Shown: positions 1-8,819, counted from the stretch's first letter. The stretch is 64,000 nt of DNA from Rhizobium sp. TH135 (GCF_002855515.1 NZ_PKRP01000001.1:930001-994000); one strand, 5' to 3'. Notes: generated from the letters alone by a model not told the origin. Numbers and translations: made by a program.

Positions 1-1
1 A

Positions 2-613
2 CCGAACGGCGCCGGCAAGTCGACGTTGTTCAATCTGATCACCGGCAACCTCTCCGTCGCCAAAGGCACTGTTCATTTCGATGGTCGTGACGTGACGAAT
101 GTCCCGCCGATGCAACGCTGCTTTGCGGGCATGGGCCGCACCTTCCAGATCCCGCAGCCTTTCGAGCGGCTGACGGTCTATGAAAACCTGCTCGTGGCCG
201 GTGCCTTCGGCAGCGAAAGCAGCGAAGCCGAGGTCTCCGATTTCTGTGCCGAGATCCTCGTCGAGACCGGCCTCATCTCCAAGGCGAACCGCCCGGCCGG
301 CAGCCTCACCTTGCTTGAGCGCAAGCGGCTGGAGCTCGCCCGGGCTCTGGCCACCAAGCCCAAGCTTCTCCTGCTTGACGAAATCGCTGGTGGGCTGACC
401 GAAGGCGAGTGCCGGCAGTTGGTCGCGACGATCAAGCGCGTCCACCAGCGCGGCATGGCGATCATCTGGATCGAGCACGTTCTGCATGCCTTGAACGCGG
501 TGGCGGAAACGATCCTCGTCCTCAACTTCGGACGGATGATCGGTCATGGCGATCCGCAGACCATCATGAACTCGCGCGAGGTGCGCGAAATCTATTTAGG
601 CATGGAGGTCTGA
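2..613 (+). CDS. livG: Branched-chain amino acid-type ABC transporter ATPase, LivG family (5' end outside window)
   Basis: This is the cytoplasmic ATPase subunit of a LivFGHM-type importer. The reading frame is open from base 2, and the first residues are the end of a Walker A loop (PNGAGKST), so the true start lies upstream. An ATG-independent start at base 26 would cut the P-loop and is not real. The signature region is atypical: SLTLLERKRLELARAL stands where LSGGQ is usual, which is common in LivG. Walker B is LLLLDEIAGGL and the switch histidine is in WIEHV. Four bases separate it from livF. In this operon the transporter probably imports an aromatic acid or related compound rather than an amino acid, because hydroxylase and dioxygenase genes follow. 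That substrate is an inference from context. Confidence 0.9.
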   Translation, partial: PNGAGKSTLFNLITGNLSVAKGTVHFDGRDVTNVPPMQRCFAGMGRTFQIPQPFERLTVYENLLVAGAFGSESSEAEVSDFCAEILVETGLISKANRPAGSLTLLERKRLELARALATKPKLLLLDEIAGGLTEGECRQLVATIKRVHQRGMAIIWIEHVLHALNAVAETILVLNFGRMIGHGDPQTIMNSREVREIYLGMEV

Positions 614-616
614 CAG

Positions 617-1336
617 ATGAGCCTCATCGAAACGAAGAACCTCACCGCCTTCTACGGCGATTTCCAGGCCCTGTTCGGCGTCGATCTCGTTCTCGATCCG
701 GGCGAGACGATCGCGGTCATCGGTGCCAATGGTGCGGGCAAATCGACATTGATGCGCTCGATAGCAGGCGTGCTACGCAATGATCCAGCGGCCGTCCTGC
801 ATCGTGGCCAGCCGATCGGCTCGCTTGCATCACCCGATGTCATGGCCCGCGGCATCGCGCTCGTGCCCGAAGGGCGTAGGCTATTCCCCTCACTCACGGT
901 CGAGGAAAATCTTCTCGTCGGTCGCCACGGCCGAAAGGTGAATGGTCCCTGGTCGCTCGAAACGATCTACGAACTTTTCCCGATCCTGAAAGAGCGGCGC
1001 CGCAACCCCTCGACGGCACTCTCCGGCGGACAGCAGCAGATGGTCGCGATCGGCCGGGCGCTGATGTCCAATCCGGAAGTGCTGCTCTGCGACGAGCTCA
1101 GCCTCGGCCTCGCCCCTGTCGTCATCAAGGACATCTACGCCGCCTTCCCGCGCATCCGGGAAACGGGTGCGGCGATCGTCATCGTCGAGCAGGACATCGC
1201 CCAGGCACTGAAGGTCGCGGACCGGGTCTATTGCATGATGGAGGGCAGGGTCACCCTCGAAGGGCGCCCGGCAGAGCTCGACCGTGCCGACATCCACGCG
1301 GCCTATTTCGGAGCGGAACCCCATGAACTGGCTTGA
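617..1336 (+). CDS. livF: Branched-chain amino acid-type ABC transporter ATPase, LivF family
   Basis: This is the second ATPase of the Liv-type importer, 239 residues, the normal LivF length. It has Walker A GANGAGKST near residues 36-44, the signature LSGGQQQM near 135-142, Walker B LLCDELSLGLAP and the switch histidine replaced by VEQD, as is usual for LivF. The start ATG lies three bases after the livG stop. The 3' end overlaps livH by 14 bases, which implies translational coupling. Its partners are LivG and the two permeases that follow. Confidence 0.93.
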   Translation: MSLIETKNLTAFYGDFQALFGVDLVLDPGETIAVIGANGAGKSTLMRSIAGVLRNDPAAVLHRGQPIGSLASPDVMARGIALVPEGRRLFPSLTVEENLLVGRHGRKVNGPWSLETIYELFPILKERRRNPSTALSGGQQQMVAIGRALMSNPEVLLCDELSLGLAPVVIKDIYAAFPRIRETGAAIVIVEQDIAQALKVADRVYCMMEGRVTLEGRPAELDRADIHAAYFGAEPHELA

Positions 1337-2186
1337 TACCATTCTCCAGGGCATTCTGCTCGGCGGGCTCTACGCCCTCTTTGCGGCGGGCCTGTCGCTC
1401 GTCTTCGGCATCATGCGGCTCGTCAATCTCGCCCATGGCGACCTGATCGTCTTCTCGGCCTTCCTGATCCTGTTGCTGGTCTCCACGCTGGGGCTCAATC
1501 CCTTCGTGGCGGCACTGATCGCCGGCCCGTTGATGTTCGGGATCGGATACCTGCTGCAATATCACCTGCTGAACCGGACACTGGGCAAGGACATCCTACC
1601 GCCGCTGCTCGTCACCTTCGGATTGTCGATCGTCATCCAGAACGGCCTGCTCGAAGCCTTCACCGCCGACAGCCAGCGCATCCCCGCAGGCGCACTGGAG
1701 CAGGCATCGCTCTCGCTCGGCGGTATCAATGCCGGCGTCATGCCGCTCCTGACCTTCGCCTCTGCCATCCTGGTCATCGTCGGCCTCAACCAGCTGATCT
1801 ACAAGACCGCCCTCGGACGTGCCTTCCGTGCCACCTCCGACGATGTCGTCACCGCAGGCCTGATGGGCATCCGCCCGAACCAGATCTTCGCCATCGCAAC
1901 CGGCCTTGCCATGGTGATCGTCACCATCGCAGCGCTTTATCTTGGCACCCGCGCCAATTTCGACCCGACTGCCGGCCCGGCGCGTCTGATCTATGCTTTC
2001 GAAGCCGTCATCATCGGCGGCCTGGGCTCACTCTGGGGCACACTTGCAGGCGGCATCATTCTGGGCGTCGCACAAACGCTGGGAGCCGCGATCAACCCGG
2101 AATGGCAGATCCTCTCGGGCCATATCGCCTTCCTGCTCGTCCTGCTGTTCCGTCCGCGGGGTCTTTTCCCGCGCGCTGTCGATTGA
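1323..2186 (+). CDS. livH: Branched-chain amino acid-type ABC transporter permease, LivH family
   Basis: This is an inner-membrane permease of 287 residues with about eight hydrophobic segments. It opens with the LivH-typical sequence MNWLDTILQGILLGGLYAL and contains FGIMRLVNLAHGDL, a hallmark of the family. I chose the ATG at 1323 because it matches the family N-terminus and overlaps the end of livF. A frame extending back to 1284 lies wholly inside livF. The C-terminus ends with the common LivH motif LLFRPRGLF. Confidence 0.92.
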   Translation: MNWLDTILQGILLGGLYALFAAGLSLVFGIMRLVNLAHGDLIVFSAFLILLLVSTLGLNPFVAALIAGPLMFGIGYLLQYHLLNRTLGKDILPPLLVTFGLSIVIQNGLLEAFTADSQRIPAGALEQASLSLGGINAGVMPLLTFASAILVIVGLNQLIYKTALGRAFRATSDDVVTAGLMGIRPNQIFAIATGLAMVIVTIAALYLGTRANFDPTAGPARLIYAFEAVIIGGLGSLWGTLAGGIILGVAQTLGAAINPEWQILSGHIAFLLVLLFRPRGLFPRAVD

Positions 2187-2193
2187 GGTGACG

Positions 2194-3309
2194 ATGAACG
2201 CCAACCGAGAAATCCTATCGAACGTCATGCGCCCTCGCCCCACCTGGCGGGTCGAAACCCGCACCCGCCTCTCCACGCTTTTTTCGATCGCAGCGATCCT
2301 CTTCGTGCTGCTTCTGGCAGCCGCCCCGTTCGTCGTCTCGCGCGGCGTGGTGCAGGACCTCTTCTTCATCCTCACTATGCTGGCGCTCGCCCAGAGCTGG
2401 AACCTGCTCGCTGGATACGCAGGCCTGATCTCTGTCGGCCAGCAGCTTTTCGTCGGCTTTGGCGCCTATGCGCTCTTCGGCTTCGTCATCCTTCTCGGTG
2501 TCGATCCGATCCTCGCCATCCCGCTCGCCGGCCTCTTCGCCGTCCTCGTCTCCATCCCGACGGCCTTTTTCGCCTTCCGCCTCTACGGCCCCTATTTCGC
2601 CATCGGCACCTGGGTCATCGCAGAGGTCGGCCGCCTGCTATTTGCTCAATGGAAGGCGCTTGGCGGTGGCACCGGCACATCGCTACCCCGTGATGCCACG
2701 CGCGAGATGTTCGGTGTCTCGTTCCTGGAAGACATGTTCGGCATGCGGGCTGCAGCTGCCGCCGATGCAGTCGCCTTCTGGCTGGCGCTGCTCGTGCTCG
2801 TGCTGACGATCTGGTTCGTCTACCGGCTGCTGCGCTCAAAGCAGGGCTTGGGCCTTGCCGCCGTGCGCGACAACGAGACGGCCGCCCGGGCGCTCGGGGT
2901 GGACGCCCAGAAGCTGAAGCTCGTGATCTACCTCTCCACCGCCTTCATCACCGGCGTCGTTGGCGCACTTATCTATCTGCAGAAGGCACGCATCTCACCC
3001 GACGCCGCCTTCTCGCTCACCGACTGGACGGCCTATGTGATCTTCATCGTCGTGATCGGCGGGATCGGCACCATCGAAGGGCCGATCCTCGGCGTGATCA
3101 TCTTCTTCCTGATGCAGAATGCGCTCTCAAGCTACGGGTCCTGGTACCTGCTGCTGCTTGGCGCACTCGCCATCGTCACCATGCTTTTTGCGCCGCGCGG
3201 GATCTGGGGCCTGATCACCGACCGTACCGGCATCGAACTCTTTCCGGTCCGCCGCACCTTGAGGGGTGGATCGCTGGAACAAACGACAAAGGGAGGGCCA
3301 AATGGCTGA
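2194..3309 (+). CDS. livM: Branched-chain amino acid-type ABC transporter permease, LivM family
   Basis: This is the second inner-membrane permease, 371 residues. It has a hydrophilic N-terminus of about 35 residues followed by about nine membrane spans. Family hallmarks are LNLLAGYAGLISVGQ-like text (WNLLAGYAGLISVG) and the EAA-like region around AVRDNETAARALG. The ATG at 2194 sits seven bases after the livH stop, behind GAGGTGA. The 3' end overlaps the following flavin hydroxylase gene by eight bases, so transporter and catabolic genes are one transcription unit. No substrate-binding protein gene is visible here; it may lie upstream of the window. Confidence 0.92.
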   Translation: MNANREILSNVMRPRPTWRVETRTRLSTLFSIAAILFVLLLAAAPFVVSRGVVQDLFFILTMLALAQSWNLLAGYAGLISVGQQLFVGFGAYALFGFVILLGVDPILAIPLAGLFAVLVSIPTAFFAFRLYGPYFAIGTWVIAEVGRLLFAQWKALGGGTGTSLPRDATREMFGVSFLEDMFGMRAAAAADAVAFWLALLVLVLTIWFVYRLLRSKQGLGLAAVRDNETAARALGVDAQKLKLVIYLSTAFITGVVGALIYLQKARISPDAAFSLTDWTAYVIFIVVIGGIGTIEGPILGVIIFFLMQNALSSYGSWYLLLLGALAIVTMLFAPRGIWGLITDRTGIELFPVRRTLRGGSLEQTTKGGPNG

Positions 3310-5056
3310 CATTACAACCGACGTCCTGATCATCGGCACCGGGCCGGCCGGCTCGGCAACGGCCGCATTGCTCGCAAGCTACGGCCTCGAGCCCATGGTC
3401 ATCAACCGCTACCGCTGGCTCGCCAACACGCCGCGCGCCCACATCACCAACCAGCGCACCATGGAGGTTCTGCGCGATCTCGGCCGCGACGTCGAGGACG
3501 AAGCCTACATGTTCGCGACCGAACAGGACCTGATGGGCCAGAACGTCTTCTGCACGGCGGTCGCCGGCGAAGAAATCGGCCGCATGCAGAGCTGGGGCAA
3601 CCATCCGCTCTCGCGCGCCGAACATCTCCTCTCTTCGCCCGGCCGGATGAACGACCTGCCACAGACCTATATGGAGCCCCTGCTCTTCAAGACCGCCTGT
3701 TCGCGCGGTGCGCAGTCACGCATGTCGACGGAATATGTGAGCCATGTGCAGGATGCGGACGGCGTCACCACCACCTGCCGCGACCGGTTGACGGGCAAGG
3801 ATATCACCATCCGGTCAAAGTTCCTGGTCGGGGCCGATGGCGGCAACTCCAAGGTTGCCGAACATGCCGGCCTCACCTTCGAAGGCAAGATGGGCGTCGC
3901 CGGTTCGATGAATATCCTCTTCGAGTGCGACCTCTCGCGCTACGTCGCCCACCGCCCCTCGGTGCTCTACTGGGTGCTGCAGCCGGGCGCCGATGTCGGC
4001 GGCATCGGCATGGGCCTCGTCCGCATGGTCCGCCCGTGGAACGAGTGGCTCATTGTCTGGGGTTACGACATCAACCAGCCGGCACCCGCCGTCGATGATG
4101 CCTTCGCCACCAAGGTCGTGCGCGATCTCGTCGGCGTCCAGGACCTGCAGCCGAAGATCAAGTCGGTCTCCACCTGGACCGTCAACAACATGTACGCAAC
4201 CACGATGTCGAATGGCCGCGTCTTCTGCATGGGGGATGCCACCCACCGCCATCCGCCGTCGAATGGGCTCGGCTCGAACACCTCGATCCAGGATGCCTTC
4301 AACCTCGCCTGGAAGCTCGCCGCCGTCATCCGCGGCCAGGCCGGCATGGGCCTGCTCGACAGCTACCAGGCAGAACGCGCGCCCGTCGCCAAGCAGATCG
4401 TCACCCGCGCCAACAAGTCGATCGAGGAATTCGGCCCGATCTTCAAGGCGCTCGGCCTGCTCGATTCCGTCGACCCGGTGAAGATGCAGGAAAACATGGA
4501 CGCCCGCTGCAACGACACGGCGGATGCGGAAAAACAGCGTGAGGCGATCCGCCAGGCGATTGCCCACAAGGTCTACGAGTTCGACGCGCACGGCGTGGAG
4601 ATGAACCAGCGCTACAAGTCCGGCGCTGTCGTGACCGACGGCCAGCCGGAACCGGCTTTCGAAAAGGATGCCGAGCTGCATCACCAGCCGACTAGCTGGC
4701 CCGGCGCAAGGCTGCCCCATGCCTGGCTCTTCGGGCCAGAAGGCGAGAAGGTCTCAAGCCTCGACCTAACCGGCCATGGCGTCTTCACCGTTCTGACCGG
4801 CATCGGCGGCGATGGCTGGGTGGCCGCCGCAAAGTCCCTGTCGAAGGAATTCGGCCTGCCGATTACGGTCCACAAGATCGGCCCCCGCCAGACCTGGCAG
4901 GACTTCTCCGGCGACTGGGCCCGCGCCCGCGAAATCCGCGATTCCGGTGCACTCCTTGTTCGCCCGGACCATCACGTCGCTTGGCGCGCGGAAGCCGCCG
5001 TCAAGGACCCCGAAGGCGAGCTGCGGCGCGTCCTGAAAACCATTTTGGACCGGTGA
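3302..5056 (+). CDS. FAD-dependent aromatic hydroxylase, TfdB/PheA-like
   Basis: This is a cytoplasmic NAD(P)H-dependent flavoprotein monooxygenase of 584 residues that should ortho-hydroxylate a phenolic ring. The N-terminal Rossmann motif is GTGPAG, followed by TPRAHITNQRTMEVLRDLG, which closely resembles 2,4-dichlorophenol 6-monooxygenase as I remember it. The DG motif is VGADGGNSK and the GD motif is CMGDATHRHPPSNGLGSN. A thioredoxin-fold-like C-terminal domain follows, as in phenol hydroxylases. The start ATG at 3302 is preceded by GGGAGGGCC inside livM. The neighbouring hydroxyquinol dioxygenase suggests that the product is a 1,2,4-benzenetriol, so resorcinol or a related phenol is a plausible substrate. 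The exact substrate cannot be read from sequence. Confidence 0.88.
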   Translation: MADITTDVLIIGTGPAGSATAALLASYGLEPMVINRYRWLANTPRAHITNQRTMEVLRDLGRDVEDEAYMFATEQDLMGQNVFCTAVAGEEIGRMQSWGNHPLSRAEHLLSSPGRMNDLPQTYMEPLLFKTACSRGAQSRMSTEYVSHVQDADGVTTTCRDRLTGKDITIRSKFLVGADGGNSKVAEHAGLTFEGKMGVAGSMNILFECDLSRYVAHRPSVLYWVLQPGADVGGIGMGLVRMVRPWNEWLIVWGYDINQPAPAVDDAFATKVVRDLVGVQDLQPKIKSVSTWTVNNMYATTMSNGRVFCMGDATHRHPPSNGLGSNTSIQDAFNLAWKLAAVIRGQAGMGLLDSYQAERAPVAKQIVTRANKSIEEFGPIFKALGLLDSVDPVKMQENMDARCNDTADAEKQREAIRQAIAHKVYEFDAHGVEMNQRYKSGAVVTDGQPEPAFEKDAELHHQPTSWPGARLPHAWLFGPEGEKVSSLDLTGHGVFTVLTGIGGDGWVAAAKSLSKEFGLPITVHKIGPRQTWQDFSGDWARAREIRDSGALLVRPDHHVAWRAEAAVKDPEGELRRVLKTILDR

Positions 5057-5065
5057 GGAGCGATC

Positions 5066-5944
5066 ATGGAAGCGCATGAAAAGGGCTACTTCACTGAGGA
5101 AACCTCCGTCGAGGTCGTCACAGGTCGCAATGCCAACGCCAAGGACGAGCGTCTCAAGCAGGTGATGGAGGTCATCACCCGCAAGCTGCATGAGGCGGTC
5201 AAGGAACTGGAGCCGACCCAGGACGAGTGGATGGAGGCGATCCTCTTCCTCACCCGCACCGGCCAGATGTGTAACGAGTGGCGGCAGGAATTCATCCTCC
5301 TGTCAGACGTGCTCGGCGTCTCGATGCTGGTCGATGCGGTCAACAACCGCAAACCCTCCGGCGCCTCGGAAAGCACGGTGCTCGGCCCCTTCCATGTGGC
5401 CGACGCCCCCGAACTGCCGATGGGCGCCAATATCTGCCTGGACTCGAAGGGCGAGGACATGGTGATCGAAGGCCGGATCCTCGACACCGAGGGCAAGCCG
5501 ATCGCCAATGCCGTGATTGATGTGTGGCAGGCGAATGACGAGGGCTTCTACGATGTCCAGCAAAAGGGCATCCAGCCCGACTTCAACCTCCGCGGCATCT
5601 TCCGCACCGGCCCGGACGGGCACTACTGGTTTCGCGCGGTAAAGCCGAAATTCTACCCGATCCCCGACGACGGCCCGGTCGGCCAACTCCTCGGCAAGCT
5701 TGGTCGCCATCCCTATCGCCCGGCTCACCTGCACTACATCATCAAGGCAGACGGTTACGAGACGCTCGTCACCCACATCTTCGATCCCGATGATCCCTAT
5801 ATCCATTCGGACGCGGTCTTCGGTGTGAAGGAAAGCCTTCTGGCAGAATTTGTCCGCAGGAACGATCCGAGACGCGCCGCAGACTATGGCTTCACCGAGG
5901 AGTTCTGGGAGGTGAAGCACGACTTCGTGCTGGTTCGAACTTAG
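5066..5944 (+). CDS. Intradiol dioxygenase, probable hydroxyquinol 1,2-dioxygenase
   Basis: This is a non-haem Fe(III) intradiol ring-cleaving dioxygenase of 292 residues. It would open hydroxyquinol (1,2,4-trihydroxybenzene) to maleylacetate. The N-terminal helical linker domain (residues 20-100) is the dimerising part of catechol-type intradiol enzymes. The iron ligands are visible as Tyr162 (in EGFYDVQ), Tyr197 (KFYPIP), His221 and His223 (PAHLH). This set and spacing fit the hydroxyquinol 1,2-dioxygenase subgroup. The ATG at 5066 follows GAGGAG, nine bases after the hydroxylase stop. It is the last gene of the operon. A maleylacetate reductase, the expected next enzyme, is not in the window. 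Confidence 0.88.
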   Translation: MEAHEKGYFTEETSVEVVTGRNANAKDERLKQVMEVITRKLHEAVKELEPTQDEWMEAILFLTRTGQMCNEWRQEFILLSDVLGVSMLVDAVNNRKPSGASESTVLGPFHVADAPELPMGANICLDSKGEDMVIEGRILDTEGKPIANAVIDVWQANDEGFYDVQQKGIQPDFNLRGIFRTGPDGHYWFRAVKPKFYPIPDDGPVGQLLGKLGRHPYRPAHLHYIIKADGYETLVTHIFDPDDPYIHSDAVFGVKESLLAEFVRRNDPRRAADYGFTEEFWEVKHDFVLVRT

Positions 5945-5973
5945 CCGTGGCTCTTTGCCGCTCGTGACTTGAT

Positions 5974-6000
5974 GATCCCGCACGCACTTGCGGCGGGATC
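5974..6000 (+). terminator. Stem-loop after the aromatic operon
   Basis: GATCCCGC and GCGGGATC form an 8-bp perfect stem around an 11-base loop, 30 bases after the dioxygenase stop. There is no T-run behind it, so it is either a weak terminator or an RNA-stabilising 3' hairpin. Confidence 0.5.
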
Positions 6001-6139
6001 TATCCGTTTAAGGGTGACGAAAGAGCAATCCGTCCTTCCCAGGAGAATTGCGCCCGGCTGATCAGCGATAAAATCAACTCGCCGATTGTCGCAGTCTCAC
6101 CCCTGCCCTTTTGCCGGACCGCGGCGCCGTGAGCTCTAA

Positions 6140-6156
6140 GGTGCTGCAGCAGCACC
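6140..6156. promoter_or_regulatory. 17-base inverted repeat upstream of the NarL-type regulator
   Basis: GGTGCTG, three spacer bases CAG, then CAGCACC form a perfect dyad. It lies about 250 bases before the response regulator start. A regulator-binding site is possible; no known consensus is recognised. Confidence 0.35.
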
Positions 6157-6405
6157 GGATAATGATGCGCCCTATTAAATCAAGATATTCTAAAATAACA
6201 GTCATAACACATCAGAAACGGTTGATGTTACCAACGAATTGACTAAGCAGCAGGAAACCTGCGCGAGGCTATTCACTTAGACTGCTTTAACGGGAAACCC
6301 CGACTATCACCAAAAATGAACACGGCAGTATTAACCGAAAATTAATCAAGCGCTTCCTGAAACATACCGCATATGCTAGAACTACTCCCTGAGAGGGTGG
6401 GAGTA

Positions 6406-7062
6406 ATGCTTGTACGTGTCGCGTTTGTAGACGATCATCCGATTCTGTTGGAGGGATTGGTCAGCCTATACAGGACCAAGACCGATCTTGATGTCGTGGC
6501 GATGGGTCACACCACCGTCGACGCGCTGAATATTGTTGAAACCCACCATCCTGATGTCATCGTGATGGACCTGAGCATGCCGGGAGACTCCTTCGCGGCG
6601 ATAGATGTCATGCTCGCCTCCTATCCTGACACGAAGGTCATCGTCTTCACGGCCTCAAGCGCCATCCAGCCGGCGGTAGAGCTTATCGAGGCAGGGATCA
6701 GCGGTTATGTCCTCAAGGGGGCATCGTCCTCGGATCTGCATCACGCGATCATCAGCGCCTATGGCGGCGAGACCTACATCACCCCCGGCTTTGCTACCAA
6801 GGTCATCGTGTCGATGAAGACGGCAGAGCTGCGGCGCAGGGCACAGCCGGCCGAGCGCCTCCATCATCGCGAAGAACAGATCGTCAGCGGACTGCTGAAG
6901 GGCCTGACGAACCGCGAAATCGGCGTCACCCTGAACATCAGCGAAAAAACCGTCAAACACTACATGACGTCACTGATGAGCAAGCTCAATGTCCGCAACC
7001 GCGTCGAACTCGTCATCGCGGTCAAGAACAGGACATCCCCACGCGATCGCATCGCAAGCTGA
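6406..7062 (+). CDS. NarL/FixJ-type response regulator with LuxR HTH
   Basis: This is a DNA-binding response regulator of 218 residues. The receiver has acidic residues Asp9-Asp10 and the phosphoacceptor Asp55 (VIVMDLSMPG). A GerE/LuxR helix-turn-helix follows, with LTNREIGVTLNISEKTVKHY near residues 160-180. I chose the ATG at 6406 because it follows a good Shine-Dalgarno sequence (GAGGGTGGGAG) and gives a normal receiver N-terminus; the ATG at 6373 is upstream of it. It converges on a sensor kinase gene only eight bases away. The pair probably controls the adjacent peroxidase and secretion genes, an inference from position only. Confidence 0.9.
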   Translation: MLVRVAFVDDHPILLEGLVSLYRTKTDLDVVAMGHTTVDALNIVETHHPDVIVMDLSMPGDSFAAIDVMLASYPDTKVIVFTASSAIQPAVELIEAGISGYVLKGASSSDLHHAIISAYGGETYITPGFATKVIVSMKTAELRRRAQPAERLHHREEQIVSGLLKGLTNREIGVTLNISEKTVKHYMTSLMSKLNVRNRVELVIAVKNRTSPRDRIAS

Positions 7063-7070
7063 TGATCTCG

Positions 7071-8507
7071 CTATTCGTTGCCGATCGGCAAACTTGCGAT
7101 CGCAAATGACCCATTTCGGCGCGGGAAATACCGCATCCGCCCACCAAAACTGCGGATTCGCCGTTTCTGGCTGACCTTGCCCAGGCGCACCCTCTGCACT
7201 TCCCGTTTCGACGACAGAACCGGACGCTGGCCGATATCCACCACGGCGACAAAGAGCCGCCCGCGCTTGAAGCTGCAGCGGACCATGTGGGAATTGCTGC
7301 TGGCATGGCGATAGCTATTCATCAGCCCTTCCAGCACGAACCGGTAAAGACAGATCGACAGATCCGGAATGCGCAAGTCTATGCCGGCACTCCCAATCAA
7401 GGTCGTCTCCCGTCCGGTGATCTCGAGATAGCGCTTGGTCGCAAGCTGCAGAGCTTCATCGATCGTTGCGTGTTCGAGTTCAGGCAGCACGAGCCCGGCC
7501 GAGAGGTTGCGGACCTCGTCCAGAACATTGCCCACCAGATCCAGGATCTTGTTCAGGGCATCGCGCGTTGCCTGGGAAACATCGGAGCGCGGCGTGACCA
7601 GGTCGCTCAAACGCAGTTTCACCAGCGTAAGCAGTTGCACCGATCCATCATGCAGGTCCGCCCCGATCTGATCCAGTATGCGTTCATTGAGCTTGCCGGC
7701 CTCGACCCGGGCATTGTCGGCGAGCAAACGCAGGCGGTTGTTTTCGACGGAGAGTTCGATGGCGTTGCGAAGGCTTTCCCGCAGCGTGCGCCGCTGCTGT
7801 TCGATCAGCCGCGCGCCCTTTCTGACGACGAGATAAAGCAGCGACAACATCGGGACTGACAGCAGGAGCACCCCCGCCATTGAAGTGCTCCGGGTCTCGG
7901 CGATCTGGCGTTCGAGGACTTCGGACTCCTCGTAGATTTCGCCCGCCAGCAAGACCTCGCCGTCCGCGGATCTCACAAGCGGACCATAGATCTCCAGAAG
8001 AGACTGCGATGTTTCTTCGTCACTATACTGATGTTTGGCGACCGTCGTCCGCGACACCACGGTCTGGCCGGCAAGCGCCTGCTGGAGTTCTTCGAACATG
8101 CCGGGCTCTTCGGCAGATGTCCCCGGCGGATAGATCTGCCGGCCATCGGCCGTCCAGATCTTGATGTTGATGACCCGCTGCCCGGGCGGCCCCTGGCCGA
8201 TCAGGTTGTTGATCTTGCCTTGAAACACATCATCAAACCGAAACTCGCCGTTCTCCGCGCGCTCGATCAGCGGGGCAACGAGGGCCTGCATCCTGACAGC
8301 GCCGGCAGCGCCTGCGGCATTGCGGGCCGCCTTTTCCACCTGAGCAGCCACAAAGAAACTGACACCAGCCATCAAACCGAAGACGATCAGCGACGCGGCA
8401 ATCAGGAACTGCGCCGACAACGAAAGTGACCCCAGCCTGAGCCACACACGTTGCACCAATGACGGCACCGGTCTGGCGCTTTCGTCTTTCATCGAATTGG
8501 TGTGCAT
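7071..8507 (-). CDS. NarX/DegS-type sensor histidine kinase (HisKA_3)
   Basis: This is an inner-membrane sensor kinase of about 478 residues. Membrane segments lie near residues 31-56 and 210-229, enclosing a periplasmic sensor of about 150 residues. A coiled region then leads to the HisKA_3 motif ADLHDGSVQLL with phospho-acceptor His286. The ATPase domain has an N-box-like NSYRHA and VVDIGQ as G1, but the G2 region is odd (LGKVSQKRRIRSFGG instead of a GLGLRGM type). The start is uncertain: 8618, 8507 and 8492 all lack a clear Shine-Dalgarno sequence. It is tail-to-tail with the NarL-type regulator and divergent from the giant peroxidase gene, so it is the likely cognate kinase for that regulator. 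Confidence 0.85.
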   Translation of the reverse strand: MHTNSMKDESARPVPSLVQRVWLRLGSLSLSAQFLIAASLIVFGLMAGVSFFVAAQVEKAARNAAGAAGAVRMQALVAPLIERAENGEFRFDDVFQGKINNLIGQGPPGQRVINIKIWTADGRQIYPPGTSAEEPGMFEELQQALAGQTVVSRTTVAKHQYSDEETSQSLLEIYGPLVRSADGEVLLAGEIYEESEVLERQIAETRSTSMAGVLLLSVPMLSLLYLVVRKGARLIEQQRRTLRESLRNAIELSVENNRLRLLADNARVEAGKLNERILDQIGADLHDGSVQLLTLVKLRLSDLVTPRSDVSQATRDALNKILDLVGNVLDEVRNLSAGLVLPELEHATIDEALQLATKRYLEITGRETTLIGSAGIDLRIPDLSICLYRFVLEGLMNSYRHASSNSHMVRCSFKRGRLFVAVVDIGQRPVLSSKREVQRVRLGKVSQKRRIRSFGGRMRYFPRRNGSFAIASLPIGNE

Positions 8508-8659
8508 CAAACGAAGCCGAGTTCTGTCCAGACCTGCAGCATGCCATTCCCCCGACTTTGCGCAGACCTGCAGTATTGTTTCTGCAGTTTCCGCCACCCC
8601 TCTTTGCCCTATATTCATGCACGCTTATAAGCTTGTTGTCGACTACGCCTTTAGAAAGC

Positions 8660-8675
8660 TCAGACCAAGGTCTGA
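8660..8675. promoter_or_regulatory. 16-base inverted repeat in the peroxidase promoter region
   Basis: TCAGACC, two spacer bases AA, then GGTCTGA form a perfect dyad. It lies 145 bases before the peroxidase start and about 150 bases before the kinase start, in the shared divergent region. This is a plausible binding site for the adjacent NarL-type regulator. Confidence 0.45.
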
Positions 8676-8819
8676 ATCGGGATTGGACTTTGATCCTACA
8701 ATAGGCGGGACCAAGTTCCCTTCCTGTTTTTGCCGCATGTGCCACGCTGCTTTCCTGACAAATCCCTGACAGCACGTCATGGGGATGAACATCGGAGGCG
8801 GGGGCACCCCTGTAGCGTT

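Larger units (their letters stand above)
5945..6405. other. Intergenic region between aromatic operon and response regulator
   Basis: These 461 bases hold no convincing gene. The first 60 carry a terminator-like stem, the middle carries a 17-base inverted repeat, and the last 200 bases are clearly more AT-rich than the genes, as expected for a promoter region. GAGGGTGGGAG at 6393-6403 is the ribosome binding site of the next gene. Confidence 0.6.

Noticed and set aside
8730..8819. Upstream extension of the giant peroxidase to a start at 8730
   Set aside because: The extra 30 residues are Arg/His-rich and unlike the rest, and the start would be TTG without a ribosome binding site.
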